DNA from: Papiliotrema nemorosa
Lineage: Eukaryota; Basidiomycota; Tremellomycetes; Tremellales; Rhynchogastremaceae
Assembly: GCA_032158125.1 (NCBI GenBank)
Contig: JASKOT010000009.1
Location: forward strand, 372,001-436,000
Reading direction: 5' to 3'
Length of the DNA stretch: 64,000 bases
Shown: positions 48,301 through 59,786 of the stretch, one piece after another
How the letters are laid out: every line of letters begins with the position of its first letter
Position numbering within the stretch: position 1 is the stretch's first letter
Made by a program: the position numbers and the translations under genes
Notes under the pieces: model-generated
The model's database searches: none
The model's input: the letters and a program-made list of their open reading frames with translations, nothing else
What the model was told of the DNA's origin: nothing

Positions 48301-49814
48301 TAGTACCGAAACCAGTGCGAAGGACGACAGCGAGACATCCGTCATCGGGAGCTAAATATCAGCACCGTTTGCCAAGTCAACTTGGAGCCTACTCTTCATT
48401 CCTCCATCTCCAGCCTTCTCTACCTGCAGAGCCTTGGTACCAGAGAACAGAATGCTATTTCTATCCGCGCCGTTCATATCCAATCGGTCGCTGCCTTCGC
48501 GAAGCTCCACACTTTCCTTGAGCAGCGGGGTCGATTCTCCAGAAAGCATGGCTTCATTGACGATGCAAGTGCCTCGAAGAAGAAGGAGGTCGCAGGGGAT
48601 ACCAGAGTCGGGTTTGGTACGCACTAGCATCAGCCCAAGTCTACTTAGAGGATCGCGACTCACAGACAGATACCAAATCTCCTGGGACCAGATCCGACGA
48701 GATGACCTCGACCCATTTGCCGTCTCTGAAAGCCATGACGTTGTAAGGAGTGATGCTCATCGTTCGGAACTCTGTCAAAGTTCGGACACGCTTCAAGTCA
48801 GCTCGTGGTTTGGGACAAAGTGAGGTGAGCTAACCTGGAAAACAACGGTGCACTCGAACACGACCAGCATGAAAGCTGTGAAGAGAGAGTAGTACCAGTA
48901 CTCGTCCAAGCACCACAGAGCCACACAAAACATCTGGAAGACGAAGAAAGGCGCGACGGCGTGCTCTGCAAAGAGCTCTGTGAACTTTGGGATGGGAATG
49001 TGACATTCGTTGTTCCCATAAGTCGCCTTGAGATCATCGTGTGCGAGCACCTTTTGGTTCGCCTTGGCATTCTTGGGCGTGTGGGTGAGGATACCCTTGG
49101 AAGACTGGAAGGTCGAAAGAGGGGGAGCCTCATCACATGGGTAAGGGATAAGTGTAAAGGTGTTGGTCGTTTCTGAGGGTAAGCTTAACCCTAGGTAGAT
49201 TGTGCTCCCAATTTACGAGACAAGACATATGTATCCCTCTGATAGGTGAACGAGTAGGTAGGCTTGTTTGATCCAGGTGTCTGAGATTAGCAGACCGCTT
49301 CTATACCCGTGTTACAGCACGTACCGTCTTTCGGTCAAGAGGAATAATTTCTCCCTTTCCTCTACCCTTCTTGGGAACAATTCTGACCTTGGTAGCTTCT
49401 TCCAAAGAAGGCGCCTAATGGTCAGCTTTGTACGAGACGGGGATGATGCCGCTCACAGTAGTGTAGCTGATCTTCGAATTGATGGCGCTGCTCCAGGCCG
49501 TAGCCAAGAAGCTCAGCGCGTGACCAGCGAACAGCAAGACGCAGTAGATAAATGTCCATTCTTCCGATTTCACCCATTCGTCGTATTTGTGATAGTATGT
49601 GTAGTACAGGAGAGGATAAAGAGCTGTAACATGAGCCGACCACACCGTATAACTCGAGGTGTCAACTCACATATAAAGGGGAGACCATAGAGTCGAAGGT
49701 GGAGGGGGATGGGGTTATGAAGCGAGATTGCCTCGATTTCTTGGGACTTGATGCCCAACGCAGCCGTCGACCTGGTATAAGCTTGGCATAAAACGAGCCT
49801 TTGAGCACTTACAT
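45372..49814 (-). CDS. SPF1: P5A-type ATPase SPF1 (ER transmembrane helix dislocase)
   Basis: ER P-type ATPase that removes mis-inserted transmembrane helices and supports ER ion and sterol homeostasis. Visible: N-terminal membrane pair ([24 protein letters not shown]), [28 protein letters not shown], the actuator motif [17 protein letters not shown], the P5A-specific helix [18 protein letters not shown], the phosphorylation site [23 protein letters not shown] and [16 protein letters not shown]. The hinge [18 protein letters not shown] and [20 protein letters not shown] follow, then the C-terminal helices and a Lys/Arg/Glu-rich tail. About ten short introns. The start appears to be split: AT at 49813-49814, an intron GTAAGTGC...TATACCAG, then G of the ATG before TCGACG, giving [15 protein letters not shown]. 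Apart from that start the call is secure. Confidence 0.92.
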
Positions 49815-50733
49815 GGCTGTTTACTCGACTTTCGATGGGACCAAAGACGAATGTATCGAGTACTCGAGTACACCCGAGATAATGTCTGAAGAAGAATCCA
49901 GCAACTGGGCCACGACACGCGGCTCGGTGAATCGGGTCAATGTGGCGATTATTCCAATGGACGAGATCCACCTGCTTGCCGGTCATTTTTCCCTCGCCCC
50001 GTACCACATGTATCCCAGCAATATGCAAAGGGCATTACTGTGAATCTCAGAAGGTACATGCACACATCCGGGCTGTATATGCTGTTTGTCGATCCGCCCT
50101 GCCCTTCCGTGGCCCTGTGGCAATCGTTTGCTCCGTAGGTGAAGAGCGTAAACACTGGTCTGGGCTCCCTGCACTAAGTCACTTGTCCGAGCCTAAGAGA
50201 TACTGAAATTTCTGTGGATAATGACTCCGTCTACCTCGAGGTCCAAATCGAATTGCATCACGTCTTGAGGCTGTTTGAGAGATGGGGAATACTTGTCACG
50301 TGACTGCGCCCCTGGTGACCTTCAAGATCTGCTCCCGGGCAACCTACGAGTATCGGTTTGTTTTCCAAGGTCGGTATCACTTCACGCCGTTTGAGCAACG
50401 CGCATCGCCAATTAGAATGAAGAGCTCAGATCCGTTGACAAAGACCCATGACAGGCCTCTGTGGGCAAAAGCAGAGGTTCTCCGGGACCCCGGTCCGACC
50501 CCGGATGGAGCCGTTCAATCTAATCTAACCAAGTTGGGTCAGAGCTATTCTGAGCTATCCCGAAATGAGGTCCAGGTGCTTCGGTCGTTCTAATGATCAA
50601 GGCCGACATCTCGCTCTCGGTGTGAAGAATGTCCGGCTTGAATGCATCGTGGTATGTCGAGGTGTACAAAAGAGTCGATGTGATGGGAGTATCGCTCATC
50701 TCGCCAGCCGGCAAGAGACAGCAATAACCAAGA
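49815..50733. other. Intergenic, divergent promoter region
   Basis: About 920 bases between the divergent SPF1 and GH79 starts. Short open frames are non-coding in appearance; no RNA gene or clear repeat seen. Confidence 0.45.
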
Positions 50734-52434
50734 ATGCTAACTCAACTGTTCTTACTCCTTCCTTTGCTCGCAGTGGCCTACTCGGCACCTACCAGCAACA
50801 CTGCATACGATGTCACCTCTGGTACCAAGGTCGACCTGCAAAACACTCCTGCTGTCGGTCTCTCGTGAGTGGCTGATCTGTGCGTGCGTGATGTCGCTGA
50901 CAAGGTCAGATTCGAGTTCTTTGCTTTTCCGGGCTACCAAAATCTCAGCAATAACGCTCAATGCCTCGACAACATGGATGCGGCTGCTGGAGGCCTTACT
51001 CCGATCCGTATAGGTGGAACAACTCAGTGAGTCGGACCTGTAAAGCCTCCAGAAACTGATGCACTCGCAGGGATCGAGCTCTATTTGCCCCTGATCAAGC
51101 CGAAGCCGTCAAGTACTATGTACCTGACTCTACCGCTGCACCGGCCAACCTCACCTACGGACCCTCATTCTTCAGCCTCGCCAATGCTCGATCGAACCCC
51201 ACCACCATTGGGCTGAACCGACGATTGAACCAGCTGAACAATACGATAGAAGCTGCTATTCAAGCCAAGCAGACCATGTCCAACCTTTACGCTATTGAGC
51301 TGGGCAACGAGCCCGATCGTCAGTTTCCTTGTCTGCTCCTGCTCATGCTGATGGTCTAGTATATACCAAAAGTGACCCCATTGCTCAAGGGAAGACTTGG
51401 AACCCTACAGCGGATCAACAAAGCCAGCTGTACTGGCAGAAGGCGGTCTCCGAGGCGATTCAATGTGATGGACGTATCCAAGCCGGTGTCTTCCTCCAAC
51501 CTCCCACGTATGCCATCGCCAAGCTTGCTCCGCTCGAGACCAGCACAGGCGAGATCGAATACGTCAAGGATTTCTGCGACCATGCTTATCCGCAATCCGC
51601 TTGTGGAGGCAGTACTACCAATTTGCCTAGTTTGATGAACCATACGACCATTGTCAAGTTTGTCAGCCAGTTCCAACCGGAAGTTGCTGCTGCGCACAAG
51701 GCTGGCAAGGCAGCAGTCTTCGGTGAGACCAACTCGGGTGAGTATCTGGCGGGCGCCTTCGAGTGCAAGCTGAACCAATAGCGACCTGTGGAGGAGGTGG
51801 AATCAGTCCGACGTTTGGAGCGAGCTTGTGGCTCCTTGACTATGTCTTCCAGGCGGTGCTGCTTGGGTATGAGCGACTTCACTTCCATCAAGGTAAGCTC
51901 GGCATGATGGCTATAGCTGACTTGGACAGGCACTATCGGCAACTCGCCATACTCATTCTGGGGTCAAGGCAAGGTGTTCGCACCTTACTACGGTGCGCGA
52001 ACTCCTTTCGTGCTTAGCTGACGGGGTCAGGAGCAATGTTCGCAGCGCAGGCTCTTAATTCTGTGACGTCTATGGCTCAGCTTGATAGCGGGTCCGGTAG
52101 TGTAGCTGTGTACGCGCTCTACGTCAACGGCGAGTCACAACCTAGCCGATACGTCGTATACAACTCGGCATACTACGTCAATGGCACTCGACCCTCGACC
52201 TCGATCGACTTGACTAATGTAAACGGAAGCAGCCTCGCCAGTACATTATTGACTGCTACATCTGCCTATAGTCGACAAGAGAATGGGGACGTCATCACCT
52301 TAGGTGGGGTCTCGTATGACAACACCACCTGTCAGGCAGTAGGCCAAGGTTCGACCGGGTCGATCGCCGTGACGGGAGGACGAGCCACTGTGACGGTTGC
52401 TGCCAGTGAAGCTGTATATCTCAATGTTCAGTAG
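50734..52434 (+). CDS. Secreted GH79-type glycosidase (beta-glucuronidase/heparanase-like)
   Basis: Secreted retaining glycoside hydrolase of family 79. Signal peptide MLTQLFLLLPLLAVAYSA, then VGLSFEFFAFPGY joined over an intron near 50869-50909, and TPIRIGGTTQD. The acid/base motif YAIELGNEPD lies across an intron near 51317-51358. The nucleophile motif KAAVFGETNS follows at about 51710-51737. YERLHFHQGTIGNSPYSFW and a C-terminal beta-sandwich (SVAVYALYVNGE to the terminal AVYLNVQ) match the catalytic barrel plus accessory domain of fungal GH79. Several N-glycosylation sequons (NLT, NTT, NGS) support secretion. Substrates in the family are glucuronide-capped glycans such as arabinogalactan or glucuronoxylomannan-like chains; the actual substrate is unknown. 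Confidence 0.85.
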
Positions 52435-52733
52435 ATCACCATGACGTCTCAACAACCATGCATCCGAATATCTGTCGAGCTGTCTTGTGCACATGTACAT
52501 GGCATGGCATATAGGTGCCACTCTGATATCTCCGTGTTTTGACACCACGACGCGTCTTCTTTCGATTGGCGTCATTGAAATGTGCCACGTTGTAAGTCTC
52601 CACCTCTTCTATTCTACCCATTCACTCTATTCGCTCTATCACTCATAGTCGAGCACAATCACCACACAGCCGGACAATCCCCTCTCACACATTCTGAGCT
52701 GATACCCGGCACCGTCAATAATCTCATCTCGCC

Positions 52734-53594
52734 ATGAACATCTTCCGGTTCTTGGGCGACTTGTCACATCTCGCTTCCATCTTCATCCTCCTCCACAAGA
52801 TACAAACCTCGAGATCATGTCGTGGTATCTCGTTCAAGACGCAAGTCTTGTACCTCGTCGTTTTCTTGACGCGATATGTCGACCTCTTGACAGGACCATA
52901 TGTTAGTTTTTACAACACGATCATGAAGCTCTTCTTCATCGGTTCAACGGGTTATACATTATACTTGATGCGGGTCCAATTTAGGTGAGTCCCAGAACCT
53001 CGTCACAGAGATTCTGTTGTTGACCCAGTAGGCCGACGCACGATGCCAGTCTGGACACTTTCAAGTTGACCTACCTCATCCCTCCCGTCGCTGTCCTCGC
53101 ACTCCTGTTCAACTACGCCTACACACCTTTCGAACTCACTTGGTCATTCTCCATCTGGCTCGAATCGGTCGCCATCTTACCCCAACTGTTCATGTTACAA
53201 AGGACAGGAGAGGCAGAGACGATCACGACCCATTACCTCGCTGCGTTGGGTCTTTACCGAGGATTGTATATTCCCAACTGGATGTACCGGTGAGCCTACC
53301 TCTCTTGCGCTTAACATGGCATTCGGGATCACTTGGGTCTTAGCGGTGCTGACATTGGCAGATACTTCACAGAAGGCGCCTTTGACCCAATAGCAGTCGT
53401 CGCTGGTCTGGTTCAGACTGCCATTTATGCCGACTTTGGATACATTGTGAGTTGCCCACAAACATCGGAGAGAGTATAGCTGATTGCAGTACGTCACAAA
53501 GTGAGATTCAACCCCCCTCATCCTTCTTTGACTCATACCCGATGACTAACAGTATAGAGTACTCCGAGGACAGAAGTTCGAGCTGCCCGCATGA
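52734..53594 (+). CDS. ERD2: ER lumen protein retaining receptor (KDEL/HDEL receptor)
   Basis: Seven-helix Golgi receptor returning HDEL-tagged ER proteins by COPI. Start [23 protein letters not shown]. Then [94 protein letters not shown] and [18 protein letters not shown] follow. The end, [11 protein letters not shown], is reached by a last intron near 53502-53558. Four introns in all. Sequence blocks and length match the family closely. Confidence 0.93.
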
Positions 53595-54203
53595 CCGGCT
53601 CCAAGTGGAGCATAAAGCGAGGAAGTAGCGGGGTTGGCGAGAACGCAAGCCACGACAAATTAACCACAGTCATGATGAAACCAGAAACTTCAAACACCTC
53701 GCATGCACATATTCTGCATTCGGTGCATGCATGAGCTGACAGAGGCTACAGACTGATGCAGGGCTTAGACGTCGATCAAGGTCGTGCCTAGAAACTGCAG
53801 CCCGGTTACCTGATGGCGAGGAAGACCCCTACTCTGTCTGTATGATCCCGACACGATCTTCCTGCTTCCTCATTCATTCATTCCTTCTCCACTTACCTCC
53901 TATCATCACCTTGTAGCATCTTTGAACTTCCAAAACTCCACAATTGACCGTAAGGGCTCTCATCGGTACTCGTCACGTACAGTGCATCGTATCATACAAT
54001 TTAGAGGCAAGCTCACTTCAGTGTCTCATGTTCAAATGCTGATGGTATAGTTGAGCATGTAGATGTTACTCAGATCTTTACGATCTTGGCTCCCCCTCGA
54101 GTAGTCCAAACGCTGCAGCCCATTCCCCCTATCCTGCGCTGGATCCGTCACCCATATTCTGCCATCAGCCACACTCTCACTCACTCCACTCGGTCCCATT
54201 TAC
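53595..54203. other. Intergenic, convergent region
   Basis: About 610 bases between the ERD2 stop and the stop of the secreted orphan. No gene recognised. Confidence 0.45.
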
Positions 54204-55090
54204 TTACTCGTTGTTATCCATTGACATGTTCAACACGGCATAGGCATAATTCGGCTTCAAGTTGACTGTCCCATCTGCTTTGGTGTACAGGGTGATTGGG
54301 ATAGACTGGTTCTGGAGTATCCAAGGGCCAGGAATGAATAGCTCCGGGTGGGGAACAATAACCTCGTCGAACAGGGTATGGTTGGCGTAAGTGTCGGTCT
54401 TTCCAGGTCCGATGAGCGCTACGAGGGCATCGGTAGGACTCATCTGAGCCAGTTGATCCAGGTTCTCATCCCATCCCCATCCGGCAGCTTTCAACCCATG
54501 CGCCACAACATCCGGCCATCTGTCCATGAGCACCTATACTGACGCACTAACACCCTTATGCGCTGCGCGCGATAGCAGGAGGAAGGGATACTGACATTTG
54601 ACCATCGTTGGAGAATCCCCAATTGTGAATATCCGACTTCTTGACGGTATATTCCCCTGCTTCCCACGTATCTCTCTTGAAGACTCTGACGACACCTTGA
54701 TCATCACCGATGCTCTTGATCAGGTTCTGCGCTATCCACTTGGAGCCGACATTGTTATTCTGTTTGTCGTGCATGTTGGCTACAGCTTGCATGGCAGTGC
54801 CAAGGACCACTCCGGCCGGGTTGTCTATCATCAGCAAATGCATGTGGTCGCCCTTGAGCAAGAAAGGGCTCAGGGAGGGGAGCGCTCACTCTTAACCTTG
54901 ACGTCTTGCCAAGCGAATGTCGGGGCGTCTCTAGGAGACGAGTGGTAATGGTCCGAAGAAGGATAAGCTCGACATCCGACGACTAGACGATCAGCCCAGT
55001 CTCCTTCAACCTTGATCTCAAGGTCTATAGCTTACTCAAAGATGCCATTGGCAAGAGGCCGAGGGTCATCGAACCTCTGCTGTAAATCAT
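54204..55090 (-). CDS. Secreted protein of unknown function
   Basis: Start MIYSRGSMTLGLLPMASLIVGCRA gives a signal peptide, spliced (donor GTAAGC, acceptor GTCTAG near 54985) into YPSSDHYHSSPRDAPTFAWQDVK. Further exons read NPAGVVLGTAMQAVANMHDKQNNNVGSKWIAQNLIKSIGDDQG, VFKRDTWEAGEYTVKKSDIHNWGFSNDGQM, and LMDRWPDVVAHGLKAAGWGWDENLDQLAQM to the end SMDNNE. The joined frame stays open, and there are sequons (NHT, NQS, NMS). I recognise no family. The last intron uses an unusual donor, GTATCC, so that join is the weakest. Confidence 0.6.
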
Positions 55091-55620
55091 GTTGATGCGA
55101 ATAAATCACGATTGTAACTACGCAAATGCTCGCTGAAGCTGTACTCAGAGTCAGCTTATGTCCGTGCCAGCCTGCTCATGTCGACGCGCATACAAACGAG
55201 CTTACAATGCAGTACCAATATAAAAGAAAATGAAGGGATACAAGAGCTTGCATTGTGGTTGTTGCATTAAACCTGCGTTCCCACATGCCACAGTATTCCC
55301 CCAATTGCTGTGACACTCGCCCGTCACCGGCAAAGGATGCTCTATGAACGGAACGACAGCTCACCCGGCCGTCTCGGTCAGGCTGCCACCCTTGTCAATG
55401 GTCCGCTCAAAATGTGGAAGGAAGAGCGAGAAAGGATGACCACGCCAGATTTCGTATGAGATTCCTATCCTAGTTTTTAACGGCATCTACTCTTTTGGAA
55501 TGAAATGGATGAAGCTTAGCATCGCATACTATAAGGGTATATTGTACAAATAGATCATCGTCAAAGCGTCGTAAAGTCCAGGCATAAATGTTTACAGTAC
55601 GTATCGCGCTCCGTCTGCTA
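55091..55620. other. Intergenic
   Basis: About 530 bases upstream of the secreted orphan and downstream of the GATA factor. An open frame ending in a hydrophobic stretch at 55176-55364 (-) was tested as a first exon and did not keep the frame. Nothing else recognised. Confidence 0.4.
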
Positions 55621-58239
55621 CTATACCCGAGCAAACGACTTGTCGAGCATTGCGTAGAGGTCTTCTGACCCGTAGGTCATCCCCAACATCCCCTCAGTCT
55701 CGGTCGTACTAGACATGTTACCATGAGGAGTGTTCTCCTGGCTATTGGTCATTCTCCACAACTGTTCCATGGCACCCGAGTCGAATTGATGAGAGGCTAA
55801 GAAAGTTTTCAGCTCGGTGTCTTCCTCTTGGATCCTTTCAAGATATTTTGTAGAAAGAGTGAGCGGGGTGGGCGCCGAATTGGAGATCACCGGGGTGGGC
55901 CGAGAAGAGGGGATGGATTGCGGAGTATAGGTCTTGCCTGTCGACTTTGCCGGACTGATGAGTCTGTCCATGGGTGACATGTCGGGACTAGAGAGAAGAA
56001 GGGCAGAATGAGGGAGATCCGACATCGCCGCAGGAGGCGAGCTAGGCGGGAGTTGTGAAAAGTCGAACGGCGAGGGGGACGACTCCATGATTGCCGAGGA
56101 CGTTCGGAAGAGTCGCGACATGGCATCATCGTCCCCTTCAGACTTGTCACTCGGGAGATTCATGTCTCCCGTGCTGAGCGAGAAACCCTCGACATCGAAA
56201 AAGGCAGATAGATCGGTTCCCCAGTCGACGGAAGAGTCGGGAACGGTTGTCGCATCGTCGGAAAGGGGTAGCGACAGAGATTGAGTGTTACCCATGATAC
56301 GCCGAATAGCAGTATTGGGCGATTCTTGGACGACCTTTGTCGTGGATCGTTTCGGTGTGGGAGGCAGCGATTTGAAGTTGTCAGAAGGGGGAGGAGGTGG
56401 ATCCATGGGTTCAACCCAGCCCCCGGGAGAGCTTGCGGCCACTCCGGCAGTGTTACTATTCCACTTGGCATTCCGCACCGCCGATTTGCCCTTGTCCACA
56501 GTGTGCGAGGTAGATGCCCGTACAGGTGAAGTTTGGGGTGTCGGCTTGAAACTCTGTTTCAAGGTGGATGGAAGGGGCCCGACAGGCTTCATGGCGGCGA
56601 TACGTTTCGCGTCTTGGTTTACTGCAGCTGACAAGGTCCGTCTGAACCCGGCGGGCGATGAGCTCGACGCAGCTTGTTGGTCGATGCGAGAAGCGGGACG
56701 TTCGGCATCTCCACTTCGTTTCACTGTTCGGACATCCTCGTCGACGCCTTCCCAGAGTTTTGGTGGTCGCATGGCTCGCATCTTGTTCCAATACAAACCG
56801 CACGCTGAGATCAGTCATGGCGGACCATGATAACTCACCATTGCAGACTCGGACAGAGTTGCCATCGTCCATTACCTTCATTCGCCATACAGCAGACTTG
56901 GTTCTGCCGCAATTCCAACATTTGGGCGTAGGCGCAACGGAATCATCTTCCTTCTTTGCGCTCAAAGAAGCCCTCCCCTCTGAGCTTATCCTCCTCCTCT
57001 TTGCCTCTTCAGACTCATCCACGTTGTCCTCGCGTTCTCGTTTGACCGAGACGCCATTGTTCGCAACGATCGGTTGACCGGTCAACTTTGACAACATGCT
57101 CAAGAATGCCGGGCTTTCCAATAAGCGTTCTGCTTGCTCTTTGGTGAGACTTTCCGGATTGTTGTACAATCGAGCAGAGATGTTGTCAGGAAAACCGTCA
57201 CTTTCGCTAGAAGACGCGTTGCCTTTGCCTCGAGAAGATTTCCGAGCTGTCGTACGTCTTGTACGTGATTGAGTGTGAGAAGGCTCGACGGTATTCTTCC
57301 TTTTCCTGCTGGCCGAGTGCTTGACCGCGTCTCGAGCTTTCGTATGAGGTGTGACAGATACCACTCGAGAGGGTGAGAGAGGGTGAGCGGGTATAGAGGC
57401 GGAGTGGTGATTGACAGGTGGACGTGATGGAGCTCGATGGGGTAGGGAAGGTGCCGGCTGGCGGGATACACCAGAGAAAGCGGAAGACGACGGAAGGGAA
57501 GGAGGCACAGGGGAAGACATGACTCCTCGGACATGACTGGAGATGTCGGAAGTAGCCATGGATCGCGAGGAATGGGTCGGTTCCATCTTGATAGACATGG
57601 GGACTGCCGAGGCGACAGGCGGCGGAGCGTTAGGACTTCGTAGCCCGACGGAAATCTCGATACCCCACGAAGGAGTCTGGCCCATCCTGGCGAGCGCCTC
57701 CATCGGACTGATATTGGAAGGAGGAACGAAGAACGTGGAGTCTCGAATGAGTCGACCGGTTATGAGATTTTTGCCCTCTCCAGGTTCGTCCAGAGCCCAT
57801 GAGATTAGTCCCTTTCCCGTCCAGACCTCGCCCGCGGCTGCTTGAGCACCAGTGAAAGGGGTTTGACGCGACTTGCGGAGGTAAGTCTCACGCGGGTCAA
57901 GAATGTAGATGGACAGGTCGGTCGTGGTCGTATGACATGGGTGGAGCTCAGGACTGGTTGTCAGAAATGTTCATGCGTGATGCTCACCTGGCCATGAGGA
58001 CACCTTGGATGACAGTCTTGAGATAGATACTACCCCACGCATCTTCACCTTCACCTCCTGCCGAGGGATGGACGTAGACTTGCTGAGCACCAGAGAAGAG
58101 AGTAGAAAAGGATTGTTGGGATGCGGGAAGGTGATAGTGCACGAGCACTGCACGTCAGTGAGATCTCACACCGCGTATACTCACCTGGCAAGGAGTGGAT
58201 CCTGTTTGGCGTGAGCGAGGTCGCGTGCGGGTCGGTCAT
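55621..58239 (-). CDS. GATA-type zinc finger transcription regulator (possibly Ams2-like)
   Basis: The central exon carries one GATA finger, CWNCGRTKSAVWRMKVMDDGNSVRVCN continuing across an intron near 56798-56838 to ACGLYWNKMRAMRPP. It is preceded by basic Lys/Arg stretches and followed by a long Ser/Pro-rich C-terminus. The N-terminal part, from MTDPHATSLTPNRIHSLP through VLVHYHLPASQQSFSTLFSG, SIYLKTVIQGVLMA, YILDPRETYLRKS and WTGKGLISWALDEPGEGKNLITGRLI, forms a separate conserved-looking domain. That arrangement recalls S. pombe Ams2, a cell-cycle GATA factor acting on histone genes and centromeres, but this is from memory of the pattern and tentative. Introns also near 57987-58018 and 58155-58186. 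Confidence 0.78.
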
Positions 58240-58716
58240 GATGATCTATCGACGCGACGCCGGTTAGATAGAAGGGTGAGGTCGTGGGTCAGATGTGACA
58301 GGCGACAATGTCGTAACTAAGCGCAAGAAAGAGGGAAGATCAAAAGACGCGTGGACGATTCAATGTCGATCAGGCGAAATCGAAACAAATAATCAGTCGG
58401 ATCACCTAAAGACGCGACGGTGAGGCAGATGTTCTGCTTTTCGTGGAGAATGTATGCAGATTGTTGATGATAATTCAAGCTGCTACGTGTCGAACATGGA
58501 ATATGAACATGAGATGTTGCAACATGAGATGGCTGTCGCGAGACGAGAGTCGATTGGAAGGGATGGGCAAGGGGGATGGGGGATGGGGGATGATCCCTGG
58601 CACATGAAGGAGAGCGTTCTGCGTCATGGGTTCATTTGCAAAATCAAACGCGTCCAAGAGGCTCATGTTGATCTTTTGATCCCACAACACATGCATACAC
58701 CTTTACGACCCATGCA
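58240..58716. other. Intergenic
   Basis: About 480 bases upstream of the GATA factor. A frame on the plus strand (58454-58885) overlaps the next gene and looks like its shadow. Nothing else recognised. Confidence 0.4.
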
Positions 58717-59212
58717 TTACTTGATCATAGCAGTTGAAGGTCGCGTCAGAGTCCCCAATACCTGCTCCTGCACTGCTTGTGGAAGACTTTTCGATCTCAA
58801 CCATGGAGCTGCATTTGGCGCGACTGTGATTCCCTTGTTGTTTTCCCTTGCCGCCACCACTGAAACTGTCGCTTGGACAACATAACCCTGATCCACCTTC
58901 CCGTCCAAGTTGGTCGGAGCCAGATTCTTTTCCAAACCAAAAGAGACAACGGAGCTGTTGCTAGACGCTGCTCGTGATGAGCGGTGTGAAGGTGGGCTGC
59001 AGATGGTGTACAAGGCGACTGGCCTTTCGGGTAAGAAGAATTTTGGTGCCCCGCGCTCTACAGGTCAACACAAAGCCTGACAACCGCCTCTGCTGAGACC
59101 GCCTTGTTTGTGGAGGATGTCGAGGGGGATGGGCTCTATAGTGTGACTTACGAGGAGTTGGGATATTCGCAGGCCAGAGCTTGATGCTTGTCGGAGGTGT
59201 TCTTCGTGGCAT
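58717..59212 (-). CDS. Small orphan protein, about 130 residues
   Basis: Two exons: MPRRTPPTSIKLWPANIPTP, an intron (GTAAGTCACAC...TTGACCTGTAG), then RGAPKFFLPERPVALYTICSPPSHRSSRAASSNSSVVSFGLEKNLAPTNLDGKVDQGYVVQATVSVVAARENNKGI to a stop at 58717. No signal or membrane helix. The joined frame and splice consensus support it, but the composition is weak and the family unknown. Divergent from the MFS transporter. Confidence 0.45.
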
Positions 59213-59786
59213 TTTCCGTGAGACAAGGATCTTTACAGCAGGAGCGTGGGATGGACGAGGAGAGCTGAGAGGCGTGCGGTGACTAGCGGATCGCTGCGAT
59301 GCGCTGCATATATGTCTATGAGTCTTCCTGCGTCGGTGTAGGCCTGTTCATGCCTCGTCGACCGTCACACGACTACCAGCATAGCACGGGAAAGGGCGAC
59401 CTGGATACTGGTTTTTATGAGAACCGCCACTCAGGAACGCGACAATCTTCGATGAAGCAGGTCCTTCAGTGTGGATCAACATCACCGTGTCCTCTTGAAC
59501 TCATTCAACTCGACTGCAACTCTCATCTCTCTGTTGATAATCCACTTGATCTCACTGGACCATGCTATCACACCTATCGGCCGAGGTTTCGGAATTGGAG
59601 TGTCGGAATGAAGACGGAGATGACCGAACCATCCTCCTGGTCATTTTTCGGTTTCAATGCCGAATTCCTGCGATGGTCCACCTTATGACTACAGGTAACG
59701 ACTCGATGCATCTTGATACTCTACTCTATCTCGCATTCGTTGAATTATTCGCTGATCCTATGATCCACTCAGATTATCTATAGCCC
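59213..59786. other. Intergenic, divergent promoter region
   Basis: About 570 bases between the small orphan (-) and the MFS transporter (+). Short frames here lack coding character. Confidence 0.4.

Noticed and set aside
54540..54600. U12-type intron suggested by the GTATCC donor in the secreted orphan
   Set aside because: There is no TCCTTAAC-like branch site near the acceptor, so a minor-spliceosome call is unsupported.
55176..55364. Hydrophobic frame (MQALVSLHFLLYWYCI) as first exon of the secreted orphan
   Set aside because: No splice combination kept the frame into the next exon, whereas the ATG at 55090 gives a signal peptide and an open frame.
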